A stretch of 39,183 nucleotides of DNA from CAZHTF01 sp964535305 (GCA_964535305.1 CAZHTF010000023.1:1-39183), one strand, 5' to 3'; shown: positions 6,708 through 15,888, counted from the first letter of the stretch. Notes: generated by a model from the letters alone, not told the origin. Translations and numbers: made by a program.

Positions 6708-9700
6708 TCAGAGACCCAGATTGCGCTTATTCTGGTCGACCATATCCTTGAAGCTGTTGGCGCTGTCGGTGAACTGCTTTTCGAGCGCGTTGTACTGGCT
6801 CTCGGCGTAATTCTTGATGAAATCCGTGGCGCGGCCGACACACGCCCCCAGGCCCGCGAAATCCACGCCCCAGTTGATCGTGTTGCCCAGGATGTCATTG
6901 CCCCACTTTGCGAATCCGTGGCGATCGTCCCACTTCTTCCACCACTCGATGAATTTCTTCATCAGCAGCAAACCCTTCAGCAGCGCGCCGCCGGTATTGA
7001 TCAACGTCTCGGCGCTGACGCTGCCGATCAGCGGCAGATCTACCTTGGTGACCTCGCGCTCCTTGAAGATGATGTTCGCCACCACCAAATCCGGAACGTG
7101 CGTGTGACTGTTCACCGTGATGCGGAAGCGATTCAGCGCCGGGACGCGCTCGGGCGGATTCTTCATCTGCTCTAGCGTCTCGAGCCCGAACTCGGTCAGC
7201 AGGAACCACTGCATCATGCCCGGCTGGAACAGGTCCTGCTCGCGATGCAGCATGTACTCGTCCAGCAGCCCCTCGCCGAAGGCCAACTCCTGGATCTCGA
7301 ATGCCAGGTTCGTCAGGAACGAGCCGAACGGCTGCCCGTCGACGTTGCTGTCCTCATAGCGATGCCCGTGCTCGACCCACAACCCAGGCTCGGAGTGAAA
7401 CGGCTTGGCCGCCGTCATGCCATCCACGCGCGGCAAGCCGCGGAAGCAGTCGTGATTGCCGTAAATGTGCGTCGTGCCGACACGCGTGAACGCATCGATC
7501 ACGGCCCGGTTCCAGAGACCCATGTCGCGGTTACGACCCGTTACCCGCCCGGCCAGAAGCTGCGTATCTTCGGTGCGACCTTGCGAATCGGTGCGCAGCG
7601 GTGCCTCGAATGCGTGCACCTGGTTGATCCGCCGCTGCGTCTCCGTAACCAGGTAGCCGCTACCGCGATTGGCGTCCCAGCCAAAACGCGTCGGCGGCAT
7701 GTACTCGTAGGGCAGGTTCGCAGTCTTGAGCTGACCGGTCATTCCCCCGCCGATCGAACCCGGACCCGGCGCCGGCGGCGTGAACTTGGGCACCTGCCAA
7801 TCCGTATCCGGAAGCCCGAAATTCCAGCTCTCCTCCGGCGGCGAGATCTCCGGCTGACCGTCGGGCTTGTCCTTCTCGCTGTCGCGACGAATCCACAGAT
7901 CCGGCCCGTTGGCGTTGATCCCGCCCAGGAAGAGCTGCACGAAGCCGCGACCGACCATCTTGGCGGCACTGGCGAATCCGCCGTCGCCGCCCTTGGCCAT
8001 CAAGTTCTCAGAGATCAGCCCGGGGGCCTGCTGATCCGGACGCGTTGCGAACGCGAAATCCTCGAACAGAAAGCGGCGATTGGCCCAAAGCTCGTACAGA
8101 TCGCCAGTGTGGAATACCTCGATCGGGGCCCGTTGCTGACGCTTCTGCTGATTGATCACATTCAGAAAACGCAGCAGGTCGCGGGCAGGCGCAGCGCTGA
8201 CGCGCTCGTACGACTCTTGCGCCGGCGGCGTCCCGGGATCGGGATTCAGGCTCGTGCCGAAATTCGCATCGGCAACGTCCTTCACAATTCCCGGAATCAT
8301 CGACTTGAGCTCTTCCTGCACGCCACTACGCTGCGGCGGCGGCGTGTTCGTGTCGGTCTCGAAGCCGTAGAACCAGTTGAACAGCGCGTCCTTCGTGCGG
8401 CCGTAGCCCTTCTCCGGGAAATTCTCGTCGTACTTGCGGACCATGCGGCGGTAGTCGTCCTGCGTGAACTCGAACATGTAATAGCCGACCTGCAGCAGCG
8501 CCTGAATGGCCTTCTTGGTCGCATCCATCGCGGTGGCCAGGAAGCCCTCGCCCTCCGCGTCGAACGGATTGCTGAACGCGCGGCCGGTGTTCCACTGCGG
8601 CAGCTTCAGCCGCGGCGCATCGCCTTCGAAGAAGTCACGGATCAGCTGGCGGTCACGCCAGGAGAGCCACGGCGTCTGAATCGCGGGCAGGCGATAGTCG
8701 CGCTTGAGCTGGTGCAGCACCATGCTCTTGACCATCTGCACGCGGAACAGACACTCGTCCGTGGCGTACTCGGGATCGCGCTCATCAAACTTGCGCGGCA
8801 GGTGCATGTCCGGGAAGAAGATCTTGAGCCGCTCCGGATCGGGACCGTCCTCCGACACGGCCTTGGCCATGATCAGAATCTTGAAGCCCGCATCCGTCAC
8901 CGCCTGCTGAAGCTGATGCGCGAGCGGCGTGAGCGCTTCGTCAAACTCCTCGGAACAGCCCTTCACGAAGCCCGCGTTGTCGGGCGTCTGGAAATAGCAC
9001 AGGAATACAAACTGCCCTTCAATGATCCCGAAATAACGGGCCGGCTCGCGACGGAACCCTGACCTGCGGCTGACGTCCAGCACGCGCTTGTCGCCCCAGA
9101 AGCCGATGTCCATCTTCACCACGCGGATCGCGCCGGGCTTGATCAGGTTGAAATCGTCGGCGTTGACGCGCTCGTTCGGCGCAACCTGCACCGTCGGCGC
9201 AAACTGCGGGTTGCAGCGCACGCCTTCAATCACCATCTCATCCATGTAATAGCCGTAGTGCTCGCCTGGCGGCGGGTGGTACTCGCCGATCGCCGTGCGC
9301 TTCTCCGGACCCGGCTCCCACTTCTCGATGAACTGCTCACCAGGCTCCGGCGGCGTCGGCGGCTGCGGCTCGGGCGGCTGCGGCTCCTCGACGCGAATCT
9401 CGAGATTGCGAATGCCCTCGCGAAAACCCTTGTAGAAATCGCACTGGCGGTAGTTCTCGCCCGTGCCCAGCGGGGTGCCCGAAGCGTCCGCGTTGCGATG
9501 GTCGCGATTCTCCAGCGCGGTGCTCGCTGACTCGCCTGGGGATTCGAAGGGCGCCATCAGCTTGTGACACGTGCGAATGCCCGACTGGCACGGGAAGCCG
9601 CCGCGGGGCCACTCACTCGAACTGATGCTGCGGCGCGGATCGCCGGCGCGGGCCCCGACAAGCTGATCATGAAGCTGCTCGAGCAAGCCGCGGATCACGC

Positions 9701-10502
9701 TCTTCGAGCGATCGGTGTAATCCGGCAGGACGAAGAGCTCAACGCGCCGGTTGGTGACATTGCCTGAATCACCGCCGTCCGGATCGCTGGCCTTACCGGT
9801 CGAACTGTTCTCGGCTGCCAGCTCGTGCCCGTTGGGCCCGTCCTTGGGATTGAAGTCGGCGCAGGCGTTCCGCGCCAGCAGCGCGCCCTTGGCATTCGCG
9901 CTGAGCAGGTTGTTGATCGCCTGCGAGCGGCGGTCGGACAGGCCCTTGTTGTAGGAGTACGGCGCGCACATGTCGGCGTGCGCGAACATCACGATCTTGC
10001 GTTCGACGCCCGCCGGCAGCGGATTCCCATCGCGCGTCGGCGCGACCATCGCGGCGTCGACATCCGGGCCGATCGTGGCGCTTTCGGCCGGATTGACGAA
10101 GGCGCGCGGGTCGTTCACGGTGAAAGCTTTGCCCGGCTCGTCAAATTTGAAGAGCGTGCCCGGGATGATGTACTCGATCACCTCGCCGCGAATGATCGGC
10201 GGTCGCGGACGCGGATCGGTCTTCTTGCCGGGCATGTCCTTCTTGATCGGGATCTTCTTGAGGATCCAGGTCTGCTCGACGCGCTCCTTGGTCCACTCCT
10301 TGAAGATCGGCAGCTTCTCGGTCGGGCTGAGCGGATCGACCAGCCGCCAGATGTGGCCCTTGTCCGCGGCGACATAGACGAAGATCGGCCGCGCGTTGCA
10401 CTTGTCGAGCGTCAGCTTGGCGCTAAAGCTGATGCCGTCGGGCCCGATGCTGCCCGAGACGGCGGCCGAAGGCACTCCGGGAATCGTGGGAATCGAGCTC
10501 AT
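6708..10502 (-). CDS. OmpA-like domain plus split LpxH-like metallophosphoesterase; candidate T6SS effector
   Basis: A 1264-residue protein with no signal peptide. An OmpA-like peptidoglycan-binding region lies at about 165-260 (F-A-H-A-D...Y-N-K-G-L-S-D-R-R-S-Q-A-I...N-R-R-V-E-L-F-V). A Pro/Glu-rich linker follows near 370-390. The second half holds all five calcineurin-like phosphoesterase motifs: D-M-H 565-567, G-D-L-Y-E 800-804, G-N-H-D 1015-1018, H-G-H 1045-1047 and S-H-T-H 1132-1135. Motif wording (D-x-H-L, G-D-L-x-E-L-W, H-G-H/D, x-H-T-H-x-P) is closest to LpxH-type enzymes. Motifs I and II are about 235 residues apart instead of about 30, so a large insert splits the fold. GGGAG precedes ATG at 10502. 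It is the last gene of the PAAR-VgrG unit. From context and domains I infer a delivered hydrolase acting on a lipid or nucleotide phosphoester. The substrate is unknown. Confidence 0.8.
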   Translation of the reverse strand: MSSIPTIPGVPSAAVSGSIGPDGISFSAKLTLDKCNARPIFVYVAADKGHIWRLVDPLSPTEKLPIFKEWTKERVEQTWILKKIPIKKDMPGKKTDPRPRPPIIRGEVIEYIIPGTLFKFDEPGKAFTVNDPRAFVNPAESATIGPDVDAAMVAPTRDGNPLPAGVERKIVMFAHADMCAPYSYNKGLSDRRSQAINNLLSANAKGALLARNACADFNPKDGPNGHELAAENSSTGKASDPDGGDSGNVTNRRVELFVLPDYTDRSKSVIRGLLEQLHDQLVGARAGDPRRSISSSEWPRGGFPCQSGIRTCHKLMAPFESPGESASTALENRDHRNADASGTPLGTGENYRQCDFYKGFREGIRNLEIRVEEPQPPEPQPPTPPEPGEQFIEKWEPGPEKRTAIGEYHPPPGEHYGYYMDEMVIEGVRCNPQFAPTVQVAPNERVNADDFNLIKPGAIRVVKMDIGFWGDKRVLDVSRRSGFRREPARYFGIIEGQFVFLCYFQTPDNAGFVKGCSEEFDEALTPLAHQLQQAVTDAGFKILIMAKAVSEDGPDPERLKIFFPDMHLPRKFDERDPEYATDECLFRVQMVKSMVLHQLKRDYRLPAIQTPWLSWRDRQLIRDFFEGDAPRLKLPQWNTGRAFSNPFDAEGEGFLATAMDATKKAIQALLQVGYYMFEFTQDDYRRMVRKYDENFPEKGYGRTKDALFNWFYGFETDTNTPPPQRSGVQEELKSMIPGIVKDVADANFGTSLNPDPGTPPAQESYERVSAAPARDLLRFLNVINQQKRQQRAPIEVFHTGDLYELWANRRFLFEDFAFATRPDQQAPGLISENLMAKGGDGGFASAAKMVGRGFVQLFLGGINANGPDLWIRRDSEKDKPDGQPEISPPEESWNFGLPDTDWQVPKFTPPAPGPGSIGGGMTGQLKTANLPYEYMPPTRFGWDANRGSGYLVTETQRRINQVHAFEAPLRTDSQGRTEDTQLLAGRVTGRNRDMGLWNRAVIDAFTRVGTTHIYGNHDCFRGLPRVDGMTAAKPFHSEPGLWVEHGHRYEDSNVDGQPFGSFLTNLAFEIQELAFGEGLLDEYMLHREQDLFQPGMMQWFLLTEFGLETLEQMKNPPERVPALNRFRITVNSHTHVPDLVVANIIFKEREVTKVDLPLIGSVSAETLINTGGALLKGLLLMKKFIEWWKKWDDRHGFAKWGNDILGNTINWGVDFAGLGACVGRATDFIKNYAESQYNALEKQFTDSANSFKDMVDQNKRNLGL

Positions 10503-10602
10503 CTAGTCGTGCTCCCGTCGAAGATCGCGCTGCGCGCCGCCGCTACGGGCACTCGCCCCGGCGCACCTCCATCGTCGCACTCTCGCCGCGCGGGCAACCG
10601 CG

Positions 10603-11601
10603 TCACTCCTGGGTCTTCTGCCAGGCCTGGGCCCACTCGCGATGCTTGGGGCTGTTGCTGGCGGCCCATTTCTGGGCGGTCTTGTTGTTGCGATCGGTCC
10701 ACTGCTGGTAGAGGGCCATGTTCTCATTGGCCTCGCCCTCGAGCCCAGCCTGGAATGACTCGGCCTGCGAGACGCTGAGCCGCACGTGCTGCACGCCGGC
10801 CTTGGCCGAGGCCTTCGCCCCCTTGGCTGCCGGCCCGCCCTGCGCAGTCTGCGACTTGAGCGTCGCCGCCCAGGATTGATCCTGTTTGAGCGATTCGATC
10901 ACATTGGCGGCCTTGGCGGCGTAAGGCTCGAGCTCGCTGATCTTGCCCGCGGCCCACTGCTCAATCCGCCCGACCGCGGCCTGCACATCGGCCCGCTGCC
11001 CATCGGGGAATTTGCCTGGCTCGGCGCCGTATTCCTGCTTCCACTTCTTGGCGTCCGCGGCGCGCTCGTCCATTTTCTTGGAGATCAACTCGTTCTTCTT
11101 GCGCTGCGCGGCCTGCTTCTGCGCGACGACGTCGAGCGCCTTCTCAAAATCCTTATCGAGGAACTCCTGAGCCGCGGCCACCTCGGCCTTCACCTCGACC
11201 AGCTTGCCCTTGAAGCCCGGCTGACCCGCCTCCGCGAGCTGCTTGATGGCCTCCTGGTGATCGAGCAACTGCTTCTTGGCGTCGGCCTTCAACTTGTTCA
11301 TATCCAGCGCGTTGCGCAGCTCCGCGTCCTTGGCGGCCTGGGCCTTGTCGGCCTGCACACGGCTGCGCCACATCTCGGCGTCCCGCAGCTTGGCGTCAGA
11401 CTCGGCCTGCTTCTGCTGGCCCCAGGCCTTGCCGTCGTCGGCCACGTCATTCGCCCAGGTCTCGATCGTCAGCAAGTCGTTCTCGATCGTGCTGCCGCCG
11501 CCGCCTGCGGTCTGCAGTTGCTGCGCCTTGTAGGTCGTGTAGGCTTTCAGCTTCTGCAGCATGGCCTGCACGCTGCGTTCGTCCAGGGGTTTGTCGGCCA
11601 T
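10603..11601 (-). CDS. Soluble Ala/Lys/Gln-rich helical protein of the VgrG island, unknown function
   Basis: Family not recognised. The 332-residue product has no signal peptide or TM segment. Its composition (Ala, Lys, Gln and Glu in heptad-like runs, especially about 60-230) predicts long helices or coiled coil. A Gly-rich stretch lies near residues 34-37, and a Gly/Ala/Lys-rich patch lies at about 255-270. The C-terminus is rich in Trp and Gln. ATG at 11601 has GAGG eight bases upstream. It lies 40 bp after the LysM-protein gene and 100 bp before the phosphoesterase gene, on the same strand. Position between the spike genes and the candidate effector makes it a candidate effector chaperone/adaptor or cognate immunity factor. 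Both roles are inference. It could equally be a second effector. Confidence 0.75.
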   Translation of the reverse strand: MADKPLDERSVQAMLQKLKAYTTYKAQQLQTAGGGGSTIENDLLTIETWANDVADDGKAWGQQKQAESDAKLRDAEMWRSRVQADKAQAAKDAELRNALDMNKLKADAKKQLLDHQEAIKQLAEAGQPGFKGKLVEVKAEVAAAQEFLDKDFEKALDVVAQKQAAQRKKNELISKKMDERAADAKKWKQEYGAEPGKFPDGQRADVQAAVGRIEQWAAGKISELEPYAAKAANVIESLKQDQSWAATLKSQTAQGGPAAKGAKASAKAGVQHVRLSVSQAESFQAGLEGEANENMALYQQWTDRNNKTAQKWAASNSPKHREWAQAWQKTQE

Positions 11602-11641
11602 CTTGTTTCCTCAAGCGCCTTACGTGCCGCGCGGCGCGGTT

Positions 11642-12841
11642 TCAGCAACCGTGTATTTTCTTGAGCGCCGCGATCGTTTCGTCATCCAGTTGACCGGTGA
11701 GCCCGACGGACGACAGCACCGGCCCGAGAACAGCGCCGGCGATGTCGCCCAGCGGGCCGGCCCCGCCGCTGAGCAATCCACCCGGCGCGGTCATCCCGCC
11801 CAGCGGACCGCCGGCGTCCGGCGGCATCGAGCCCTGCTGCTTGCACCAGGCCTGGAACTCCATCACCGCGGCGGCGAACTCGGGCGTCTTCTTGTTGGTC
11901 TTGGGTTGACCTGCGTCGAAGCCCATGCTGTTCAGGCGCTGCGCCGCGGGATACACGTTTGGATCCGTGTCGCTGGGAAACGCGACGTCCCCGAAAATGC
12001 CCGCCACCGCTTTCACCGCCGACCCCGCCACCGACGTCGCGGTCGCCATCGCGGTTTTCGCCAGGCCGCCGAGCGCGCCTTTCGCGGCCCCTGCGACACC
12101 GGCCCCGCCGCTGATTCCGCCGCTCAGGCCGCCACCGGCGCTGGCCTTGCCGCCGCTGCTGGTGGCGCTGAATCCGCCGGAGAGCCCGCCGCTGACGGAT
12201 CCTTTCGCCGCGCCGAGGACGCTGCCGGCGGCGCTTTTGGCCGCGTCCAGCAATCCCGATGCGCCACCCTTGACCGCGTCCACCACGCCGCTGACCGCGC
12301 CGCCGACATTCAGCTCCGGCGCCTTGACCGGGTCGCCCATCGGCAGCGGCCGCAGAAATCCGATCTGCAGCCGGCAGCGCAGGTTGTCCTGCGGCAGGAT
12401 CAGGTCGGCTTCGAGCAGCGTATGCGGCACCTCCTCCTCGATCACGCCGTCCGCGCTGGTGACGGTCCCCTGTTGCACATACGTGCCGCGAAAGCTCTGC
12501 CGCGCCTTGATTTCGTAGGGCTTGTTGGCCATCGGCTTGCCATCCTGCGTCTGCAGCTTGAGCCGCAGGAAGCGCTTGTTCCGCACGACGTGAAAATCAT
12601 GCCAGGCGTCGGTCGGGCGCGGCTCGGCCTTGTCCTCCAGCTCCGGGATCGCAATCTCGTCGTCGGGCGCAAGCGTGTTCGGATTCACGCGCTCCTGCTT
12701 GAGCTGCGAATTCTCGCCAGCATTCCAGACCTTGGCTTCCCAGTCGGTGAAGCCGTACAAGGCGGCAACGGAACTGACCGTGTCGCCCTCCTTGACGCGG
12801 TGGATCCCAGTCTTGGGACGTCTCAGTGCTCCGTACGGCAT
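11642..12841 (-). CDS. LysM / transthyretin-like / peptidoglycan-binding protein of the VgrG island
   Basis: A 399-residue protein without a signal peptide. A LysM-type unit lies at about 12-65 (H-R-V-K-E-G-D-T-V-S-S-V-A-A-L-Y-G...L-A-P-D-D-E-I-A-I-P). A beta-rich transthyretin-like module follows at about 75-150 (L-R-L-K-L-Q-T-Q-D-G-K-P-M-A-N-K-P-Y...T-S-A-D-G-V-I-E-E-E-V-P). Next is a Gly/Ser/Ala-rich low-complexity stretch (about 185-270). The C-terminal peptidoglycan-binding fold begins A-Q-R-L-N-S-M-G-F-D-A-G and ends T-G-Q-L-D-D-E-T-I-A-A-L-K-K-I-H-G. A second Gly/Pro-rich insert interrupts that fold. Similar LysM-beta-PGBD proteins accompany vgrG genes in other bacteria (recalled from family knowledge). 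ATG at 12841 with GGGAGGA is chosen over the upstream codon at 12883, which overlaps vgrG. Likely role: cargo carrier or cell-wall-binding part of the payload. Confidence 0.82.
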   Translation of the reverse strand: MPYGALRRPKTGIHRVKEGDTVSSVAALYGFTDWEAKVWNAGENSQLKQERVNPNTLAPDDEIAIPELEDKAEPRPTDAWHDFHVVRNKRFLRLKLQTQDGKPMANKPYEIKARQSFRGTYVQQGTVTSADGVIEEEVPHTLLEADLILPQDNLRCRLQIGFLRPLPMGDPVKAPELNVGGAVSGVVDAVKGGASGLLDAAKSAAGSVLGAAKGSVSGGLSGGFSATSSGGKASAGGGLSGGISGGAGVAGAAKGALGGLAKTAMATATSVAGSAVKAVAGIFGDVAFPSDTDPNVYPAAQRLNSMGFDAGQPKTNKKTPEFAAAVMEFQAWCKQQGSMPPDAGGPLGGMTAPGGLLSGGAGPLGDIAGAVLGPVLSSVGLTGQLDDETIAALKKIHGC

Positions 12842-12889
12842 TCGCGTCCTCCCAAAACGCGCCGCCCGATCGGCGCGGCGCACGCGGAA

Positions 12890-15295
12890 CTACGGGAAAC
12901 TCGGCGGCGTCGGCAAAGAAGATGCGGAAGACCCAGCCGACGGCGTGCTGCCCGCGCCGCTGCCGCTGCTGGGCGAGGCCGGCCCCGCCTCCCAGGTCTT
13001 GGCGTCCAGATCTGGAAACCGAACCTCGCAACTGCCCGGATCGATCCCGCGAATTTCGGCTTCACCCTTCGCGTTCGTGCGGCCGCGCGCGACCTTGGTC
13101 CCATCCGGCAGAAGCACGACGTAACGCTCGCCAGCCAGCGGCAGGCCGTTGTCGTCCCACAGGCGGATGCCGATCCAGTGCTTGGTGATCGGCGGCTCGG
13201 TCTCGTCGAGAATTGGCGCCGTCTCCAGCGGCTCGAACTCATGCGGCTGGCTTTGATACGTGAAGTCTTTGCCCGGGTCGCCGGTCGCGGCTTCGAGCGG
13301 CGCCGCCGCATCGGTGCAGGTCGCCATCGTCGCCGCCTGCGCCGCGCCAGCCGAGCCGCCGGAGTTGATCTTCACCAGCGGGCCGCTGATGTCGACGCCG
13401 GCCGGACCAATGACGACAAACGCGCCGCCGCACTTAAGCGTGAGCTGCGCGGTCGCCTCGACAACGACATTCGTCGCCGAAAGCTCGGCATAGCTGTCAC
13501 CCAGGTACTGCGCCTTGGCTCCGACGCAATACAGGTCGCCGTCCGCGCCGATGGCGGCGTTGCCGGCGACACCGACGGCGTAGTCGCCCTCAACCTTGAT
13601 CGAGTATTTGCCCTTCACGTTCAGCAGGTCGTCGCCGCCGACGCTCAGATTCTCCGAGCCGACCGAGGTCTTGCGGGCGCCCTTGACGATCTCGTGCTTG
13701 TCTTTGCCGGTCCAGCGCTTCTCGACTTCCTTGATGCGAACGTCCATGTCTTTCTGCGCGTGGACGAAGATCTGCTCGGAGTCTTTCTTGTCCTCGAAGC
13801 GCAGCTCGTTGAACCCGCCGCCGCCCTTGCTGGAGCGCGACTTGATCGTCGACTTGGTTTTCTCCGCGGGCAGCGGGTACGGCGGCATGTTGTCGTTGTT
13901 GTAGACGCGGCCGACGATCATCGGGTAGTCGGCGATGCCGTCAAGGAAGTCGACGATCACCTCCTGGCCAACGCGCGGCAGTTGGATCATGCCGTAGTTT
14001 CCGCCGGCCCAGCCCTGGCTGCAGCGCACCCAGCAGGAGCTGTTCTCATTGTGCGTGCCCTCCAGGTCCCAGTGGAACTGCACCTTGACGCGGCCGTAGC
14101 CTTCGTCGTCGGTGTAGATCTCCTCGCCGCTGGGCCCGACCACCAGGGCCGTCTGGATTCCGGCGACGACCGGGCGCGGCGTGACGCGCGGCGGGCGATA
14201 CGGCACGTCCGCAGGAATGGCGCGCACGTCGGCTTCGTATTCGGGTGGGCGATTCTCGCCAGTCTCTTCTTGCTGCGCCTGGCGCTGCGAGGCGCGGTGC
14301 GAGATGTGCGTCACCAGGAATTCGCGGTTGAGCGCCTCGCTCGGGTGCTCCTCGAGCGTGAACTTGAAGCCACTGATCAGGCAGCGCACCAGGCTGGCGA
14401 GCTGCACGACGCGCTTGGTACACTGCTGCTCCTCGAGCCGCGTCTGCGCATAGCGATCGCCAAGGGCTTTCTCGAAATAATTCCCCGGATATTCGCACAA
14501 CTCCAGCGACGTGTATTCCTTGGCCTTTGCGGTGGCACGCAACTCGGTCGCCGGCTGCTTGAAGTTGTAGCCCTCCAGGCAGATCGCACCAATCTGGATC
14601 TCCTGCTGATCGCGAACGTGGTAGATGAACTCCTTCTCCGGAACCAGCCCGCTCGGGTCGCGATAGGGAAACTTCGCCGCGCCCGGCGTCTCCACGTGCG
14701 CCACCGGGCTATCGCCCAGCACCATCTTGTGACCGTCCGCAGCGTGCTCGAAATAGTAGAAGATTCCCTCCTGCTCCATCAGCCGCTGGATGAAGTTCAT
14801 GTCAGATTCGCAGTACTGCACGACGTATTCAAGCGCGTCGTATTGCCCCTGCAGCGCCAGGCGATAGCGATCCTCCGGAATGCCCGCGTCCGCCAGCACC
14901 TTCTTGATCACGCCGGGGATCGACATGTCGGCGCAGTTGTGCGCCTGGAAGATGCGCGACTTGATCCGCTTGGTCAGCAGCCAGTGCATCGGCACAATCT
15001 CGGCCGCGTAGTGCGAGACGTTCGAGCCTTCGCCGATCCGCTCGAAACGCCGAACGATCCCGTTGACGAAGCGCGACCCGTGCCGTCCGGCGATTTCGAG
15101 GAAGCAGGGCTTGCCGATGACGGCGTTGAAATCGATGTTGTGATCGTCGCTGACCAGCTCGACGCGGAACTCGTAGAGCTGGCTGAGGCCCTCGGTGCCG
15201 GTGAACCCCGACACTTTCAGCTCCTGCGAGCTCAGCTCGCCGGCCTGGAACGTGAAATCGGCGACGTTGGCTTGTCGCACTACAGGTTCTGGCAC
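12890..15295 (-). CDS. vgrG: T6SS spike protein VgrG with C-terminal transthyretin-like adaptor
   Basis: VgrG trimers cap the Hcp tube of type VI secretion systems and carry effectors. The 801-residue protein has the gp27-like head (about 1-390, including M-E-Q-E-G-I-F-Y-Y-F-E-H), the gp5 OB-fold (about 400-500: D-E-G-Y-G-R-V-K-V-Q-F-H-W-D...S-C-W-V-R...Q-G-W-A-G...P-R-V-G-Q-E-V-I-V-D-F), the needle repeats (about 525-690) and a beta module at about 704-768 (L-P-L-A-G-E-R-Y...G-E-A-E-I-R-G-I-D-P-G). The tail is Ser/Gly/Pro-rich. A transthyretin-like C-terminal domain in enteroaggregative E. coli VgrG1 is known to bind its effector Tle1, so this module probably docks cargo. The start is GTG at 15295 with GGGAG upstream. 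It is co-directional with the PAAR gene 63 bp before it. No Hcp, sheath or baseplate gene is nearby. Confidence 0.95.
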   Translation of the reverse strand: MPEPVVRQANVADFTFQAGELSSQELKVSGFTGTEGLSQLYEFRVELVSDDHNIDFNAVIGKPCFLEIAGRHGSRFVNGIVRRFERIGEGSNVSHYAAEIVPMHWLLTKRIKSRIFQAHNCADMSIPGVIKKVLADAGIPEDRYRLALQGQYDALEYVVQYCESDMNFIQRLMEQEGIFYYFEHAADGHKMVLGDSPVAHVETPGAAKFPYRDPSGLVPEKEFIYHVRDQQEIQIGAICLEGYNFKQPATELRATAKAKEYTSLELCEYPGNYFEKALGDRYAQTRLEEQQCTKRVVQLASLVRCLISGFKFTLEEHPSEALNREFLVTHISHRASQRQAQQEETGENRPPEYEADVRAIPADVPYRPPRVTPRPVVAGIQTALVVGPSGEEIYTDDEGYGRVKVQFHWDLEGTHNENSSCWVRCSQGWAGGNYGMIQLPRVGQEVIVDFLDGIADYPMIVGRVYNNDNMPPYPLPAEKTKSTIKSRSSKGGGGFNELRFEDKKDSEQIFVHAQKDMDVRIKEVEKRWTGKDKHEIVKGARKTSVGSENLSVGGDDLLNVKGKYSIKVEGDYAVGVAGNAAIGADGDLYCVGAKAQYLGDSYAELSATNVVVEATAQLTLKCGGAFVVIGPAGVDISGPLVKINSGGSAGAAQAATMATCTDAAAPLEAATGDPGKDFTYQSQPHEFEPLETAPILDETEPPITKHWIGIRLWDDNGLPLAGERYVVLLPDGTKVARGRTNAKGEAEIRGIDPGSCEVRFPDLDAKTWEAGPASPSSGSGAGSTPSAGSSASSLPTPPSFP

Positions 15296-15358
15296 GCGCT
15301 ATCTCCCGGGTTCACATTCCGACTCTTGCAAAAGCGACGCTCAACCCGCAGCTTCACT

Positions 15359-15826
15359 TCAACCGCCGATCAGCACTGTCATCTCGCCCAACGCAATCAC
15401 ATCCGGCGGTCCGGTGCAAGTGGCCTGATCGCCCATCCGCGCCGCCGGCATCATCCCGATCAATACGGTCGTGGAGCCCGGCGGCATGATCGGACCGCCG
15501 ACGTGCGGGACGACGCCGGTCACCATTGGGCAGACGTGCATGTCTCCAGCGCGGGCCGCGGGCTTGTTGCCGATCAGCACGGTCGGCTCCCCCAAAATGA
15601 TCGAGCCGCCGTGCGAGGTCATGTCGCCCAGCCGTGCCGCGGGCTTGCCGCCCCCAGGCGCGGCGGGCGGACTGACGGGCGCGGGCGTTGGCGCCGGACC
15701 GTGGGCCGCCTCGTGCTGATCCTTGGCGTCTTCCCACGCCGCCTGCTCCTCGTCCGTCTTGGGCTCTTCCGGCGGAGGCGGAAAGTCTTCAAAGTAGGCA
15801 GCCATTTCCTCGGGGCTTGCGGCCAT
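15359..15826 (-). CDS. PAAR-domain T6SS spike tip protein
   Basis: PAAR proteins form the zinc-bound cone that sharpens VgrG and can carry effectors. The 155-residue product has an acidic, Pro-rich N-terminal extension (about 1-58), then the PAAR repeat with P-A-A-R-L-G-D, S-H-G-G, A-R-A-G-D-M-H-V-C-P, G-G-P-I-M-P-P-G-S and A-R-M-G-D-Q-A-T-C-T-G-P-P-D. His in SHGG, His and Cys in MHVCP and Cys in ATCTG are the likely zinc ligands. The N-terminal extension is longer than in minimal PAAR proteins (about 95 residues) and has no recognised toxin fold. ATG at 15826 has GGAGAG seven bases upstream. It is the first gene of the five-gene minus-strand island. Confidence 0.95.
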   Translation of the reverse strand: MAASPEEMAAYFEDFPPPPEEPKTDEEQAAWEDAKDQHEAAHGPAPTPAPVSPPAAPGGGKPAARLGDMTSHGGSIILGEPTVLIGNKPAARAGDMHVCPMVTGVVPHVGGPIMPPGSTTVLIGMMPAARMGDQATCTGPPDVIALGEMTVLIGG

Positions 15827-15888
15827 GAGGGCTCTCCGTGGTCAGCGCGCTTCTAAAAGTTGATGCGAGTCCGCAGGGTTGACGCCAC

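Noticed and set aside
7245..9062. A 605-codon plus-strand frame opposite the phosphoesterase
   Set aside because: Antisense shadow with no recognisable domain. The minus-strand gene has five ordered catalytic motifs.
6708..15826. A complete T6SS gene cluster
   Set aside because: Only spike and cargo-type genes are found. Hcp, sheath, baseplate, membrane-complex and ClpV genes are absent from the window.
11561..15856. A 1431-codon plus-strand open frame across the whole VgrG region
   Set aside because: It is antisense to five clear protein families, has an Arg/Leu/Asp/His-rich composition typical of antisense frames in GC-rich DNA, and shows no motif. GC bias at third codon positions explains the lack of stops.
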